From: Dokdonella fugitiva
GTDB lineage: Bacteria > Pseudomonadota > Gammaproteobacteria > Xanthomonadales > Rhodanobacteraceae
NCBI RefSeq assembly: GCF_014138265.1
Contig: NZ_JACGXL010000009.1
Span: 22,116-86,115 of the forward strand
Direction of reading: 5' to 3'
Length of the DNA stretch: 64,000 bases
Position 1 is the stretch's first letter. Every line of letters starts with the position of its first letter. The notes below the pieces were generated by a model that was not told the DNA's origin, did not search any database, and saw only the letters and a program-made list of their open reading frames with translations. This document shows positions 24,987 to 32,841 of this stretch, piece by piece. The position numbers were made by a program, and so were the translations under genes.

Positions 24987-26486
24987 GTGCAGCGCGTGGG
25001 CAACCTGTTCGAAATCGTCCTCACCCCACCGCCGAAGGGAAGCCGCCAGTCGGCGGAATCCATCTACGCGCAGTTGCGCGCGGCGATCCTCGACGGCCGG
25101 CTGGTCGCCGCGGCGAAGCTTCCGGTGGAGCGGCAGTCGGCGCTGTTCTTCGGCGTGTCGCGCAACACCGCTGCGCGCGCGTACGCGAAGCTCGCGCTCG
25201 AAGGCCTGGTCGAATCGCGGCGCGGTTCCGGCACGTACGTGTTGCCGAAGCGGAAGAGGCCGCCGCGCGAACGCGCGCCGTCACGGCGAACGCCCGATCC
25301 GCGCCTGAATCCGCTATGGTCGCGACCCGAGCTGTCGCGCGCACTCGACTTCTGGAACGACCGTCGGCGGACGCCTGCGCCGCGCGCGAGCGCATCGATC
25401 GACTTCCGCCCCGCGCTGGTCGATCCGCGCCTGTTCCCGTTCGACGTGTTCCGCCGCGTCAGCGCCGCGCAACTGCGGCGGATGGAATCGAAGCCGCCCG
25501 CGTTCAAGAGCCCGCAGGGCAACCAGGGTCACTATCCGCTGCGCGCAGCGATCGCGACGCACATCGGCGTGTCGCGCGCGGTCGCCTGCGAGCCCGACGA
25601 TGTGCTCGTGACCGCCGGCGCGCAACAGGCGTTCGACCTGCTCGCGCGCGTGCTCGTGACGCCGGGCGAGACGACCGTCGCGATCGAGGATCCCGGCTAC
25701 CCGCCGATGCGCGCGGCGTGGCTCGCCGCGGGCGCGAACATCGTGCCGATACCGGTGGACTCGCAAGGCCTCGTCGTCGACGCGTTGCCGGACGACGCGC
25801 GCATCGTCTGCGTCTGCCCGTCGCACCAGTTCCCGCTGGGCGTGTCGCTGTCCGCGCAGCGGCGCGCGGCGCTGCTCGCGTTCGCGCGCACGCGCGGCGC
25901 CGTCGTCGTCGAGGACGACTACGACGGCGAGTTCCGCCATGACGGCTCGCCGCTGCAGGCGCTGCATTCGGCCGCGACCGCCGACGACGTGTTCTACGTC
26001 GGCACCTTCTCCAAGTGCATGTTCCCCGCGCTGCGCCTCGGCTTCGTCGTCGCGCCCGCGTGGGCGATGCCCGCGCTGACCCTGGCGAAGAACGGCCTCG
26101 ACTGGCATTGCCCGACGCTCACGCAGATGGCCGTGGCCCGCTTCATCGCCGAGGGGCACCTGACGCAGCACGTGCGCAAGCTGCGCGACGTGCATCGCCA
26201 GCGACGCGACCGCCTGCGCGAAATCCTCCGCGCGGACTTCGCGGACGAGCTGTCGCCGATCGCATCGCACTACGGCATGCACGTCGCGGCGTTCTCGACG
26301 CGGTCCGGCCCGCTGGAGCGGGTGACCGCGCACCTGCTCGAATCGAACGTGCACCTGCACGCGTTCGAGCGCTACTTCTTCGGCGCGCCCGCGTCCGAAG
26401 GCCTCGTGTTCGGCTACGGCGCGGTCGACCTCGACGGCATCGAGCAGGGCCTGCACGCGTTGCGTCGCGTGCTGCGCGCGCGCTAG
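24987..26486 (+). CDS. MocR/PdxR-type regulator (GntR HTH fused to aminotransferase fold)
   Basis: A 499-aa protein. Residues ~20-85 are a GntR winged helix (QSAESIYAQLRAAILDGRL…LPVERQSALFFGVSRNTAARAYAKLALEGLVESRRGSGTYV). From ~130 on it has the class I aminotransferase fold, with 'GYPPMRAAWLAAGA', 'CPSHQFPLGVSLSAQRR', 'EDDYDGEFR' and 'GTFSKCMFPALRLGF', where Lys343 should bind pyridoxal phosphate. MocR proteins usually sense PLP or an amino compound. GTG 24987 is the most upstream in-frame start that keeps a normal length; GTG 24996 is equally possible. It lies head to tail with the membrane-protein gene and convergent with the next one, so its target is not evident. Confidence 0.85.
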   Translation: MQRVGNLFEIVLTPPPKGSRQSAESIYAQLRAAILDGRLVAAAKLPVERQSALFFGVSRNTAARAYAKLALEGLVESRRGSGTYVLPKRKRPPRERAPSRRTPDPRLNPLWSRPELSRALDFWNDRRRTPAPRASASIDFRPALVDPRLFPFDVFRRVSAAQLRRMESKPPAFKSPQGNQGHYPLRAAIATHIGVSRAVACEPDDVLVTAGAQQAFDLLARVLVTPGETTVAIEDPGYPPMRAAWLAAGANIVPIPVDSQGLVVDALPDDARIVCVCPSHQFPLGVSLSAQRRAALLAFARTRGAVVVEDDYDGEFRHDGSPLQALHSAATADDVFYVGTFSKCMFPALRLGFVVAPAWAMPALTLAKNGLDWHCPTLTQMAVARFIAEGHLTQHVRKLRDVHRQRRDRLREILRADFADELSPIASHYGMHVAAFSTRSGPLERVTAHLLESNVHLHAFERYFFGAPASEGLVFGYGAVDLDGIEQGLHALRRVLRAR

Positions 26487-26501
26487 CAACGCCCGCGCGG
26501 G

Positions 26502-27056
26502 TCACTTCTGCCGCGTCTGCGTCATGATCCAGTTGGTCTCCCACGTCTTGCCGCCGTCCGCGGAGAACGCCTGCTCGAAGCGCGACGAATCCGGCGTGAT
26601 GTCGGAGAAGCCGTTGCGCACGAGGATGTTCCGCCCTTCGAAGTTCTCCGCGCTGTAGAACAGCCCGCGCCCGTCCTTGAACTCGCCGATCATCGCGCCG
26701 TCGAGCATGCCCACGCTGCTGTTCGTCCAGTTGAGGTTCCACTGGTGCGACTGCGGGTTGTAGAGGCGGAGGCCGACGCCTTCGATGTGGCCGGCCGGGC
26801 CTTGCACGTCGAGTTCGAACAGGCTCGCGCGCCCGTTCCACACCGTGCGGACGACCGACGTGCCGTCGTACTCGGTCCACGTCTTCGAATCCGCCAGCGG
26901 ATGCACGAGGCGCGAAACGTGCGTCTTCCACGTGCCGAAGTTGAAGTCGAAGTCATGCTGGCCGTCATGCTCCGCGGCGCGCGACGGCGCGGCGGCCGCA
27001 AGGAATATGGCCGTCGACACGGCGAGTGACGTGCGTGCGTTCGCAGGAAGGATCAT
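26502..27056 (-). CDS. Secreted protein, paralogue A
   Basis: A 184-aa protein with a Sec signal (MILPANARTSLAVSTAIFLAAAAPSRAAEHDG; likely cut near residue 28). The mature part begins HDFDFNFGTWKTH and continues with 'NGRASLFELDVQGPAGHIEGVGLRLYNPQSHQWNLNW', 'GEFKDGRGLFYS' and 'FSADGGKTWETNW'. It is clearly homologous to the protein encoded divergently at 27325 over its whole length. A lipocalin-like or sensor-type beta barrel is possible; the function is unknown. The initiator is ATG 27056. Confidence 0.75.
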   Translation of the reverse strand: MILPANARTSLAVSTAIFLAAAAPSRAAEHDGQHDFDFNFGTWKTHVSRLVHPLADSKTWTEYDGTSVVRTVWNGRASLFELDVQGPAGHIEGVGLRLYNPQSHQWNLNWTNSSVGMLDGAMIGEFKDGRGLFYSAENFEGRNILVRNGFSDITPDSSRFEQAFSADGGKTWETNWIMTQTRQK

Positions 27057-27324
27057 CGATGGATACCTGGATGGGTTGATGTGAACGTGCGCCAGGAACG
27101 ACGCATCGAAGGTCATTGTTGCGATCGCGCGCGCGACGCGAAGGACCACCTTCCGGAAAAGTCGCGGGTCACTTCGCGGAGGTGCCGCGCGTGCGAGGCC
27201 GCTCCGGAGCGGCGCGCCCGTCGCGCCAGGGTGGACCACGCAGATTCCTGCCGATTGGCCCCGTTGCGGCGTGCCGCGTTGCCTAGAGTCCCGCCATGGT
27301 TCCGGCAACGTGGAGGGTATGACG

Positions 27325-27891
27325 ATGTTCAGGCAATGGTTGCGTGGCGTGGCGATGGCAGGTGTCGTGGCAGGGGCGTCCTCGATCGCGACGGCCGCGA
27401 CGCCACGCGACGGCGCGCACGATTTCGACTTCGCCCGCGGCGTCTGGCACACGCACGCGACGCAAGTGCTCGACCCGTTCGACGGCGGCACGCACACCGT
27501 GACGTTCGACGGCACGAAGACCGCGCGGCCGATCTGGAACGGTCGCGCATGGCTCGAGGAAATCGAAGCGGACGGCCCGCAAGGACACTGGGAAGGCGCG
27601 ACCCTGTTCGTCTACAACGCCAAGAGCGGGCAGTGGAGCCAGACCTACATCGACAGCGACGGCGGCACCGTGGAGGCACCGACCATCGGCAGCTTCAAGG
27701 ACGGCCGCGGCGAACTGTTCGGCACGACGGTCCACAAGGGTCGCACCGTGCTAGTGCGCGGCGTCTGGTCCGACATCACCGCCGACGCGCATCGCTTCGA
27801 GATAGCCTATTCGCAGGATGGCGGCCATACGTGGGCGACCGCGTTCAAGGCGGAGCTGACGCGCGTCAAGGATGCAGACGCGGGGCATTGA
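27325..27891 (+). CDS. Secreted protein, paralogue B
   Basis: A 188-aa protein with a signal peptide (MFRQWLRGVAMAGVVAGASSIATAA). The mature part 'HDFDFARGVWHTHATQVLDPFDGG… NGRAWLEEIEADGPQGHWEGATLFVYN… GSFKDGRGELFG… YSQDGGHTWATAF' aligns block by block with paralogue A. ATG 27325 has GGAGGG at 27312-27317 at normal spacing; ATG 27319 would be only one base from it. The two genes diverge from a 268-bp intergenic region, suggesting a duplication by inversion. Confidence 0.75.
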   Translation: MFRQWLRGVAMAGVVAGASSIATAATPRDGAHDFDFARGVWHTHATQVLDPFDGGTHTVTFDGTKTARPIWNGRAWLEEIEADGPQGHWEGATLFVYNAKSGQWSQTYIDSDGGTVEAPTIGSFKDGRGELFGTTVHKGRTVLVRGVWSDITADAHRFEIAYSQDGGHTWATAFKAELTRVKDADAGH

Positions 27892-28223
27892 AATGCGCTG
27901 CGCGGTGGGCTCGTCGAGCGAAACGTCGGAGTGCGACGTAACACCGTCGCGCTCGACAGGCTTGATCATCGGCCACGGCCGCGGGCGCATGCTTCGTGGC
28001 CGTTCGCGTCACGTACCGCACTGACGGCGAGGCTGGCTATACTCGACCGCGAGTGCCGACTCACGCGCGCAGCGCGCGCAACCATGCCACGTGCCAATGT
28101 CATGCCGAAGTGGGGCTCATATGAACCGTCAGCACGACGGGCTGTCTACACGAGTACATTGATCAACGCTACGAGCGAGGGCTTTGCAGCCCTGGTGAGG
28201 CGCCGATGCCGCATGTGCCGTCG
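27892..28223. other. Non-coding stretch with a structured element
   Basis: 332 bp without a supported gene. It contains a nested hairpin just after paralogue B (27913-27957), a second short inverted repeat, GGCCACG (27971-27977) with CGTGGCC (27995-28001), and a lone TATACT at 28038-28043 that could be a -10 box, without a convincing -35. Confidence 0.5.
27913..27957 (+). terminator. Nested hairpin downstream of paralogue B
   Basis: Outer stem GTCGAGCG / CGCTCGAC (27913-27920 with 27950-27957) and inner stem ACGTCG / CGACGT (27923-27928 with 27934-27939). It starts 22 bp after the stop codon. No T-tract follows, so it may be an RNA-stability element instead. Confidence 0.35.
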
Positions 28224-28550
28224 ATGACATACGTCAGAGTGGAATGGCGCCATTCATTCCCCACCGAGCCCGTGACGATCTATTCCGAGCTCGACGAGCA
28301 TCGACGGGAAGTTCGCAAGGTTGAAGTCTTTCCGGACGGCTCGTTCGGCTATGCGAGCAAACGGGCGGAAACGCCTTCGACGGGATTGGGGCTCGTGCCC
28401 TTTCCCCCGCCGGCCGAAGTCGCGGAAGATCCGGCGTTCGATCCCGTCGAAATCACTGCTGATGAATTCGAGAAGATGTGGCGGATTGCCTTGGATACGC
28501 TCCAGCTATCGAGCGTAGGTGAGCCAGGGCCGGACGATCGGGAGCCGTAG
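28224..28550 (+). CDS. DUF6881 domain protein
   Basis: A 108-aa cytoplasmic protein. 'MTYVRVEWRHSFPTEPVTIYSELDEHRREVRKVEVFPDGSFGYA' matches the DUF6881 family start, which is why I chose ATG 28224 over ATG 28206. The conserved C-terminal motif 'IEITADEFEKMW'-like is present as 'VEITADEFEKMW'. DUF6881 proteins are often encoded in arrays of small genes near toxins, and an immunity role has been suggested by context. The function is unproven. Codon use here is less GC-biased than in the eCIS region. Confidence 0.75.
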   Translation: MTYVRVEWRHSFPTEPVTIYSELDEHRREVRKVEVFPDGSFGYASKRAETPSTGLGLVPFPPPAEVAEDPAFDPVEITADEFEKMWRIALDTLQLSSVGEPGPDDREP

Positions 28551-28602
28551 TCTCCGGCTCGCCCTTGCCCGAGTCTTCCCCTATGAACGAGAAGCCCAGC
28601 AA

Positions 28603-29118
28603 ATGACCAGCATATCTCTGATGGTGTTCGCAAAGCTGCTTGACGCCGGCCTGATGGCCTCCGAAGGCCGTCAGCTCGACGTTTCCGTGTACCTTGCGTG
28701 CTTCGAGGGTCATCCGGCCGTCGAGTTTGCAATCGCGAATCTGACGGATCACCGTGTCGCTATTCCCGATTCCTTTGCGCCGTGGAACTACGCCGGCAAA
28801 GGGATGAACTTGCGGCTCGATTTCAAAGGCTCGGAAGACACCTTGTCCGCGGGAGCTGCAAGCAGGAAGAGCCGTGGCATCCGGCCGGGTCGAGCAAAGG
28901 TCTAGGTGGATGCAAAGGAAAAGGTCACGCGATACGTGAGATTCTCGGAGATGTTCGGTGACATCGGCGGTGTGTTTGCCGGCCGCACCGCTGATTTGAC
29001 TTGGGAGTACAGCTATCCGCCTGGGTTCGGCGTGCCGAGCGACGTCGTCGACCTGGGCGGATGGTCGGTAGATGAGGCCAGCATCAAGCGACAATGCGAC
29101 AAGAAGGGGAATGGTTGA
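28603..29118 (+). pseudogene. Small gene interrupted by an in-frame TAG
   Basis: Two open stretches in the same frame, 28603-28902 and 28906-29118, are separated only by TAG at 28903-28905. Read through, they give one ~171-residue protein. The first part (VYLACFEGHPAVEFAIANLTDHRVAIPDSFAPWNYAGKGMNLRLD) looks like an Ig-like domain of bacterial small proteins, and the part after the stop (KEKVTRYVRFSEMFGDIGGV…LTWEYSYPP) supplies its expected last strands. A recent nonsense mutation, sequencing error or suppressed stop would all explain it. As two separate genes it makes little sense, although GTG 28906 could in principle initiate. Confidence 0.6.
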
Positions 29119-29208
29119 ATCGCGCCTCACCTCACCGCGACTGCTCACCCTCCGTCCTTCCTCGGCGCTCCACTCTCCGTCCCTTCTCAACCGCCTCCGT
29201 CCTCGGCC

Positions 29209-29580
29209 ATGAACGCGAGCAAGCAGCTATCGAACCAGAAGGACGTCGCCAGGGCGACATTGGAGGCGGGCTGCCATGCGTATGAGGACGGGCACATCGC
29301 CAGGGCGGCACGCCTGTTCCTGAAGGCTGCAAGGTTGGGAAGCGTCGAGGCGCAGGTGAACCTGGGAAACATCCTCGCTGCGGGAACCCGGAGCGCCGCG
29401 CCGGACTTCGATGGAGCCAGGTTCTGGTATCGGAAGGCCGCAGAACGCGGATCGCCTGAGGCCGCCTGGAATCTCACGATCCGTTATCGCGGCAGGGGAA
29501 ACGTCCGCATGCATCGGTTCTGGCTCGAACGAGCCGCGCGAATGGGCAGTGAGGATGCGATCGAGCAGATCGGCGTGTAG
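29209..29580 (+). CDS. Sel1-repeat (SLR) protein
   Basis: A 123-aa protein built of about three helical Sel1-like repeats: 'AYEDGHIARAARLFLKAARLGSVEAQVNLGNILAAG', 'FDGARFWYRKAAERGSPEAAWNLTIRYRG' and 'NVRMHRFWLERAARMGSEDAIEQIG'. SLRs are protein-interaction scaffolds. Small cytoplasmic SLR proteins next to DUF-type small genes often belong to toxin-immunity arrays; here no toxin gene is adjacent, so the role is uncertain. It is separated by 90 bp of pyrimidine-rich DNA from the upstream pseudogene. Confidence 0.75.
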   Translation: MNASKQLSNQKDVARATLEAGCHAYEDGHIARAARLFLKAARLGSVEAQVNLGNILAAGTRSAAPDFDGARFWYRKAAERGSPEAAWNLTIRYRGRGNVRMHRFWLERAARMGSEDAIEQIGV

Positions 29581-29597
29581 GCCTGCGGAGACACGGA

Positions 29598-29876
29598 ATG
29601 ACGACCAACGGAATGAGCAGCGCTTTGTGGAAGTACGTTACCCTCGTCGTCGCTAGCTCCTTGACCGTCGGCGCGATGGTCGGATGCGTATGTGCTTTCT
29701 CAGTAAAGCAGGTCGCTATCTTCGCTAAGCCTCATCTAAGCGATAGCCAATTGCATTCGATTTTCTTGGTTGCCTTCACGCCATTCTTCCTCATGGGGCT
29801 GCACATGGGATTCGTCGAAATCGTTCGTGTCGTCCGCGCTGCCAGAAGGGACGAAGCATCAAATGACGCGGAGTAG
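29598..29876 (+). CDS. Small two-helix membrane protein
   Basis: A 92-aa protein with membrane segments at about residues 13-33 (YVTLVVASSLTVGAMVGCVCAF) and 53-74 (HSIFLVAFTPFFLMGLHMGFVEIV) and a charged C-terminal tail. It lies 17 bp after the Sel1 gene. The family is not recognised. An inner-membrane immunity-like role would fit the neighbourhood but is speculative. Confidence 0.6.
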   Translation: MTTNGMSSALWKYVTLVVASSLTVGAMVGCVCAFSVKQVAIFAKPHLSDSQLHSIFLVAFTPFFLMGLHMGFVEIVRVVRAARRDEASNDAE

Positions 29877-30032
29877 CGTCGGGTTCGGTCGCGGTCAGGT
29901 CTGCCGCGCTGCGTTCGATTCGACTGGCGCTCGGAAGCGGCGAGCGGCTCATCTATTCGACACGCCGACAGCACGTCAGCAGGCTGCGTTCGCCGTCGAC
30001 GAGGCTCGACCGAACTTCAATCAGGAGTGCTG

Positions 30033-30548
30033 ATGCAATTGAAGCCGCTTTGGCGCGCGGTGCCGAGGAGCGCCAGCCTACTGGTGCTAGCGGTGCTCGC
30101 GCTTGTGTGGACCAAGACGTTCCTGTGGGCGCCGCTTCTGCTATTGGCCATCTTCTTCTTCGCTGTCGATGTACTCGGCATCCACAAGCGCATGCTCTCG
30201 AAAGGCGAATCCATGGAGGAGACGCCATCAACCTACGGTGTACTCGGCGACTATGTGGTCGATGAGGCGCCGTCCCACGGGTTGTTCATCCGGCTCTGCG
30301 AGCGGGCGGTCTTCGTCGACATCAAGCAAGACCGAATGGTGGACCTCCGAAAGGCTCGGGCAGCGTTTCTATACGAGCATCAAGCGGCGTTGGACGAGCA
30401 ACTCTGCCGATTCATGAGGGCCAATCCATCATTCGCGACGCGCTCGATCCGGTACATTGGCCTTCATTCCGAGGATATCGAGCAGGGCGAGGTCTTCCGG
30501 GATCCGGACGGCTACACGCTGCTGAAGGGTTTGACCTTCATCGCGTAG
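30033..30548 (+). CDS. Membrane-anchored protein of unknown function
   Basis: A 171-aa protein with two adjoining hydrophobic segments near the N-terminus (SASLLVLAVLALVWTKTFLWAPLLLLAIFFFAVDVL, ~13-48). A ~120-residue soluble domain follows (…YVVDEAPSHGLFIRLCERAVFVDIKQDRMVDLRKARAAFLYEHQAAL…) that is not recognised. AGGAG at 30023-30027 fits ATG 30033; a GTG at 30027 is in frame but overlaps that SD. It is the last gene of the small-gene cluster. Confidence 0.6.
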   Translation: MQLKPLWRAVPRSASLLVLAVLALVWTKTFLWAPLLLLAIFFFAVDVLGIHKRMLSKGESMEETPSTYGVLGDYVVDEAPSHGLFIRLCERAVFVDIKQDRMVDLRKARAAFLYEHQAALDEQLCRFMRANPSFATRSIRYIGLHSEDIEQGEVFRDPDGYTLLKGLTFIA

Positions 30549-30640
30549 AGGGCGATGAGATCGCCGCTCGCTGATTGAGGCCGGAGTTTGAAGGCGGATA
30601 GAGCCGGGTCGCGTCGGCCGGATCCGCCGCCGTGCCGCGC

Positions 30641-31132
30641 TCAATGCGCTTGCTGCTGCAACACCTGATTCACCTGCGGATTGCTTTCCAGCGCCTTGAT
30701 CTTGTCGTTGTCGAGCAGGCTCGTGTAGTCGCCTTTCTCGATCGCCTGCATGATCGCCGGATCGTTCAGGATGGCCTGGATCTGCGGATCGTTCTGCAGG
30801 CTCATGATCGCCTTCATCGTCTCGGGATCCTGGGCAAGGCGCTGCTGGACCTGCTGGATTTCCTGGCCCATTCCGCCATCGCGCGCCGGCGCATCGCTGC
30901 GATTCGCGCTGCTGCCGTCGTACACGATCCGCGCGATGTTCTCCTGCGTGACCTGCACGGCGCCCAGGCTGGGTGACATCACGGTGTACACGCCGTCCTT
31001 GATGCCCTGGATGTCGCCCTGGATCCGGCTGCCGTCCTTGAGTTCGATCGTCGGCGACGCGAGCGCGACGGAGGCGAGGCCGAGCCATGCGGCGGCGAAG
31101 CCTGCTTTGAGGAACGTTCTCATGGGCATCAT
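30641..31132 (-). CDS. Periplasmic STI1-like protein
   Basis: A 163-aa protein with a signal peptide (MRTFLKAGFAAAWLGLASVALA, cut before SPTIEL). Residues ~26-70 form a small beta domain (IELKDGSRIQGDIQGIKDGVYTVMSPSLGAVQV) and the C-terminal half is an STI1-like helical repeat (DPQIQAILNDPAIMQAIEKGDYTSLLDNDKIKALESNPQVNQVLQ). A chaperone- or adhesion-linked role is possible but unproven. Three ATGs occur close together at 31132, 31129 and 31123; the choice does not alter the mature protein. Confidence 0.7.
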   Translation of the reverse strand: MMPMRTFLKAGFAAAWLGLASVALASPTIELKDGSRIQGDIQGIKDGVYTVMSPSLGAVQVTQENIARIVYDGSSANRSDAPARDGGMGQEIQQVQQRLAQDPETMKAIMSLQNDPQIQAILNDPAIMQAIEKGDYTSLLDNDKIKALESNPQVNQVLQQQAH

Positions 31133-31212
31133 CCGGGTCGGTCGATGGACCCGCATCCTACTCCCCGGACGATGCACTCGGATGCGAACCGCTTCCCGTG
31201 TGCGTGAAGAAA

Positions 31213-31236
31213 CACCCGGGCCTCCCTGCCCGGGTG
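31213..31236 (-). terminator. Rho-independent terminator of the metzincin gene
   Basis: A perfect 9-bp GC stem, CACCCGGGC / GCCCGGGTG, with a 6-nt loop. On the - strand it is followed by TTTCTT. It lies 18 bp downstream of the stop of the - strand protease gene. Confidence 0.85.
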
Positions 31237-31253
31237 CCCCTCTCTCTCTCACA

Positions 31254-32516
31254 TCAACGGAACGCCGCCACCGTCGCCGCCGTGTTGTTGAGCACGCGGT
31301 GGTTGTCGCTGCGCGTGGTCGTGCCCATCGCGTGGCCGCCGTAGGTGATGCCCGGGTTCGACCAGTAGTTGAGGCGCGTGCAGCCGCTCGTGCAGTCGTA
31401 GGCCATGATCGTGCGCCAGCCGCCGGCGGCGTACTGGTAGCCGTGGCCGTACTTGTACGGCGTGTTGGTCGGGTCGTTGGTCGGGTCGTGGCGCGCGGCC
31501 TGCAGGTGGCCGATCTCGTGCGCGAACGAGTAGTAGCCGGTCGCGCAGTCCCAGTACACCTCGGCGAACGCGGTCGTCGCGGTCGCCTTGATCGCCGACG
31601 CGAGGCCGCAGTACGCGGTGTTCGTCACCAGCAGCACGCCGACGTCCGCGGCCGAGCTGTTGCGCAAGCCGTGGATGCTGTCCATGTAGCCGTCGGACGT
31701 GCCGCGGTAGCGCGCGAGGTCGGTGTCGAAGTTGCCGGTTTCGCTGTAGCTCACCTGCGACGTCGTCGCCAGCTGCATCGTGATCGCCACGCCGCTGTTC
31801 GCGTAGCCCTGGTTCGACTCGGCCACGGCGAGATTGATCAAGCCCGCCACGTCACCCACCTGCGACGCCACGCCCTGCGTGTAGTTCACCATCACGCGGA
31901 TCACCGTGTTCGCGGTGACCGCGTCCGGCGCCATCGCCTCGAGGTCCATCGCCTTGGACGCGTCGAACAGCTTGCGGTACGCGGCCGGCGGATGATCCGG
32001 CGGCATCGCCGACTGGTCCACCTCGACGATCGCCGTGCGTCCGTCGTGCAGCGGGCGGATCGCGTACAGCTGGCCGAGGATGCGCACGTTGCCGGTGAGC
32101 TTGCCGTCGTGCACGACCAGCGTCGCATCGTTCATCGGATCGGTCGCGACTTCGTTCGGGCCGAACGCCGCGCGCGAGGTCGCAAGGTTCGCGACCGTGC
32201 CGTGCCAGACGAGCGAACCGTCCTCGCTGCGGTACGACGACACGCGCTGCAGCGGCACGTCCAGCGCGCCGCCGAAGTCGAGGTTGAGCAGCACGGCGTC
32301 GGTGCGCTCGTCGAGCAGCGCCGTGTCGGCGACGACCAGCTGCATCGCATGCGTCGACGGCTGGGCCGACAGCGCCTGGAATGCGGAATCCGTCTCCGGC
32401 GCCTTCATCACGAGCGGCGCAGGCGAGAACAGCGCCGAAGCCGCGAAGGCGGAACCGAACGGCGCGGCGACGAGTGCGCCGGCCAGACAGCGTGCGAGTT
32501 GCGTGGAATGCTTCAT
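31254..32516 (-). CDS. Secreted metzincin-like zinc protease
   Basis: A 420-aa protein with a Sec signal (MKHSTQLARCLAGALVAAPFGSAFA). A ~180-residue propeptide-like region precedes a catalytic domain with HEIGHLQAARHD at 333-344 and a Met-turn (TIMAY, Met371). This is the metzincin pattern HExxHxxGxxH(D), except that the conserved Gly is Ala340. The layout resembles reprolysin-like (M12B) enzymes. GGGAG lies 9 bp upstream of ATG 32516 on the - strand. Downstream is a strong terminator, so it is monocistronic. It is divergent from the M23 peptidase gene. Confidence 0.8.
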   Translation of the reverse strand: MKHSTQLARCLAGALVAAPFGSAFAASALFSPAPLVMKAPETDSAFQALSAQPSTHAMQLVVADTALLDERTDAVLLNLDFGGALDVPLQRVSSYRSEDGSLVWHGTVANLATSRAAFGPNEVATDPMNDATLVVHDGKLTGNVRILGQLYAIRPLHDGRTAIVEVDQSAMPPDHPPAAYRKLFDASKAMDLEAMAPDAVTANTVIRVMVNYTQGVASQVGDVAGLINLAVAESNQGYANSGVAITMQLATTSQVSYSETGNFDTDLARYRGTSDGYMDSIHGLRNSSAADVGVLLVTNTAYCGLASAIKATATTAFAEVYWDCATGYYSFAHEIGHLQAARHDPTNDPTNTPYKYGHGYQYAAGGWRTIMAYDCTSGCTRLNYWSNPGITYGGHAMGTTTRSDNHRVLNNTAATVAAFR

Positions 32517-32841
32517 CGGTGTGGCTCCCTCAGGTAGTGCCGACGCAACCAGCGGATCCGCCCTCGATCGGCGGCGCTCGGCGGTTTCGGTACCCACGAG
32601 CGGACCCGCATCCCCAACGCCCGATCTTCGGCGCGTGCGGTCGCGAAAGGAGCGACGCAGTGCACGGTTTTGGAAAATGAGGGAAAGTTCAGCGGGCGCC
32701 CGGCGACCATGCCGATGTCGCGCCGCCTTCGGCGATCCATGAGCCGCACGTGAACGAATCGCCGCGCGCGCCTCCTCGTTCCGCTCACATTGAGCGTGTG
32801 CAGCCTACGTTGCTCTCCACGTCGATCGCCGGGGAATCGCC
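32517..32841. other. Divergent intergenic region with a dispersed 23-bp repeat
   Basis: 325 bp between two divergent secreted-peptidase genes. Nothing coding is supported. It carries one copy of a 23-bp sequence (32646-32668) that recurs upstream of the SGNH hydrolase gene. Promoters for both genes must lie here, but no box is close to consensus. Confidence 0.5.
32646..32668. repeat. Dispersed 23-bp repeat, copy 1
   Basis: AAAGGAGCGACGCAGTGCAC (plus GGT) matches 33952-33974 at 21 of 23 positions in the same orientation. Both copies lie upstream of genes for exported hydrolases. Confidence 0.6.

Noticed and set aside
27931..28227. Open frame of 98 codons after paralogue B
   Set aside because: Arg-rich translation, no SD, and it overlaps a strong nested hairpin; chance frame.
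31239..31250. (CT)5-6 tract as a phase-variable repeat
   Set aside because: It lies outside the coding sequence of the protease, past its stop codon, and has only about five units.
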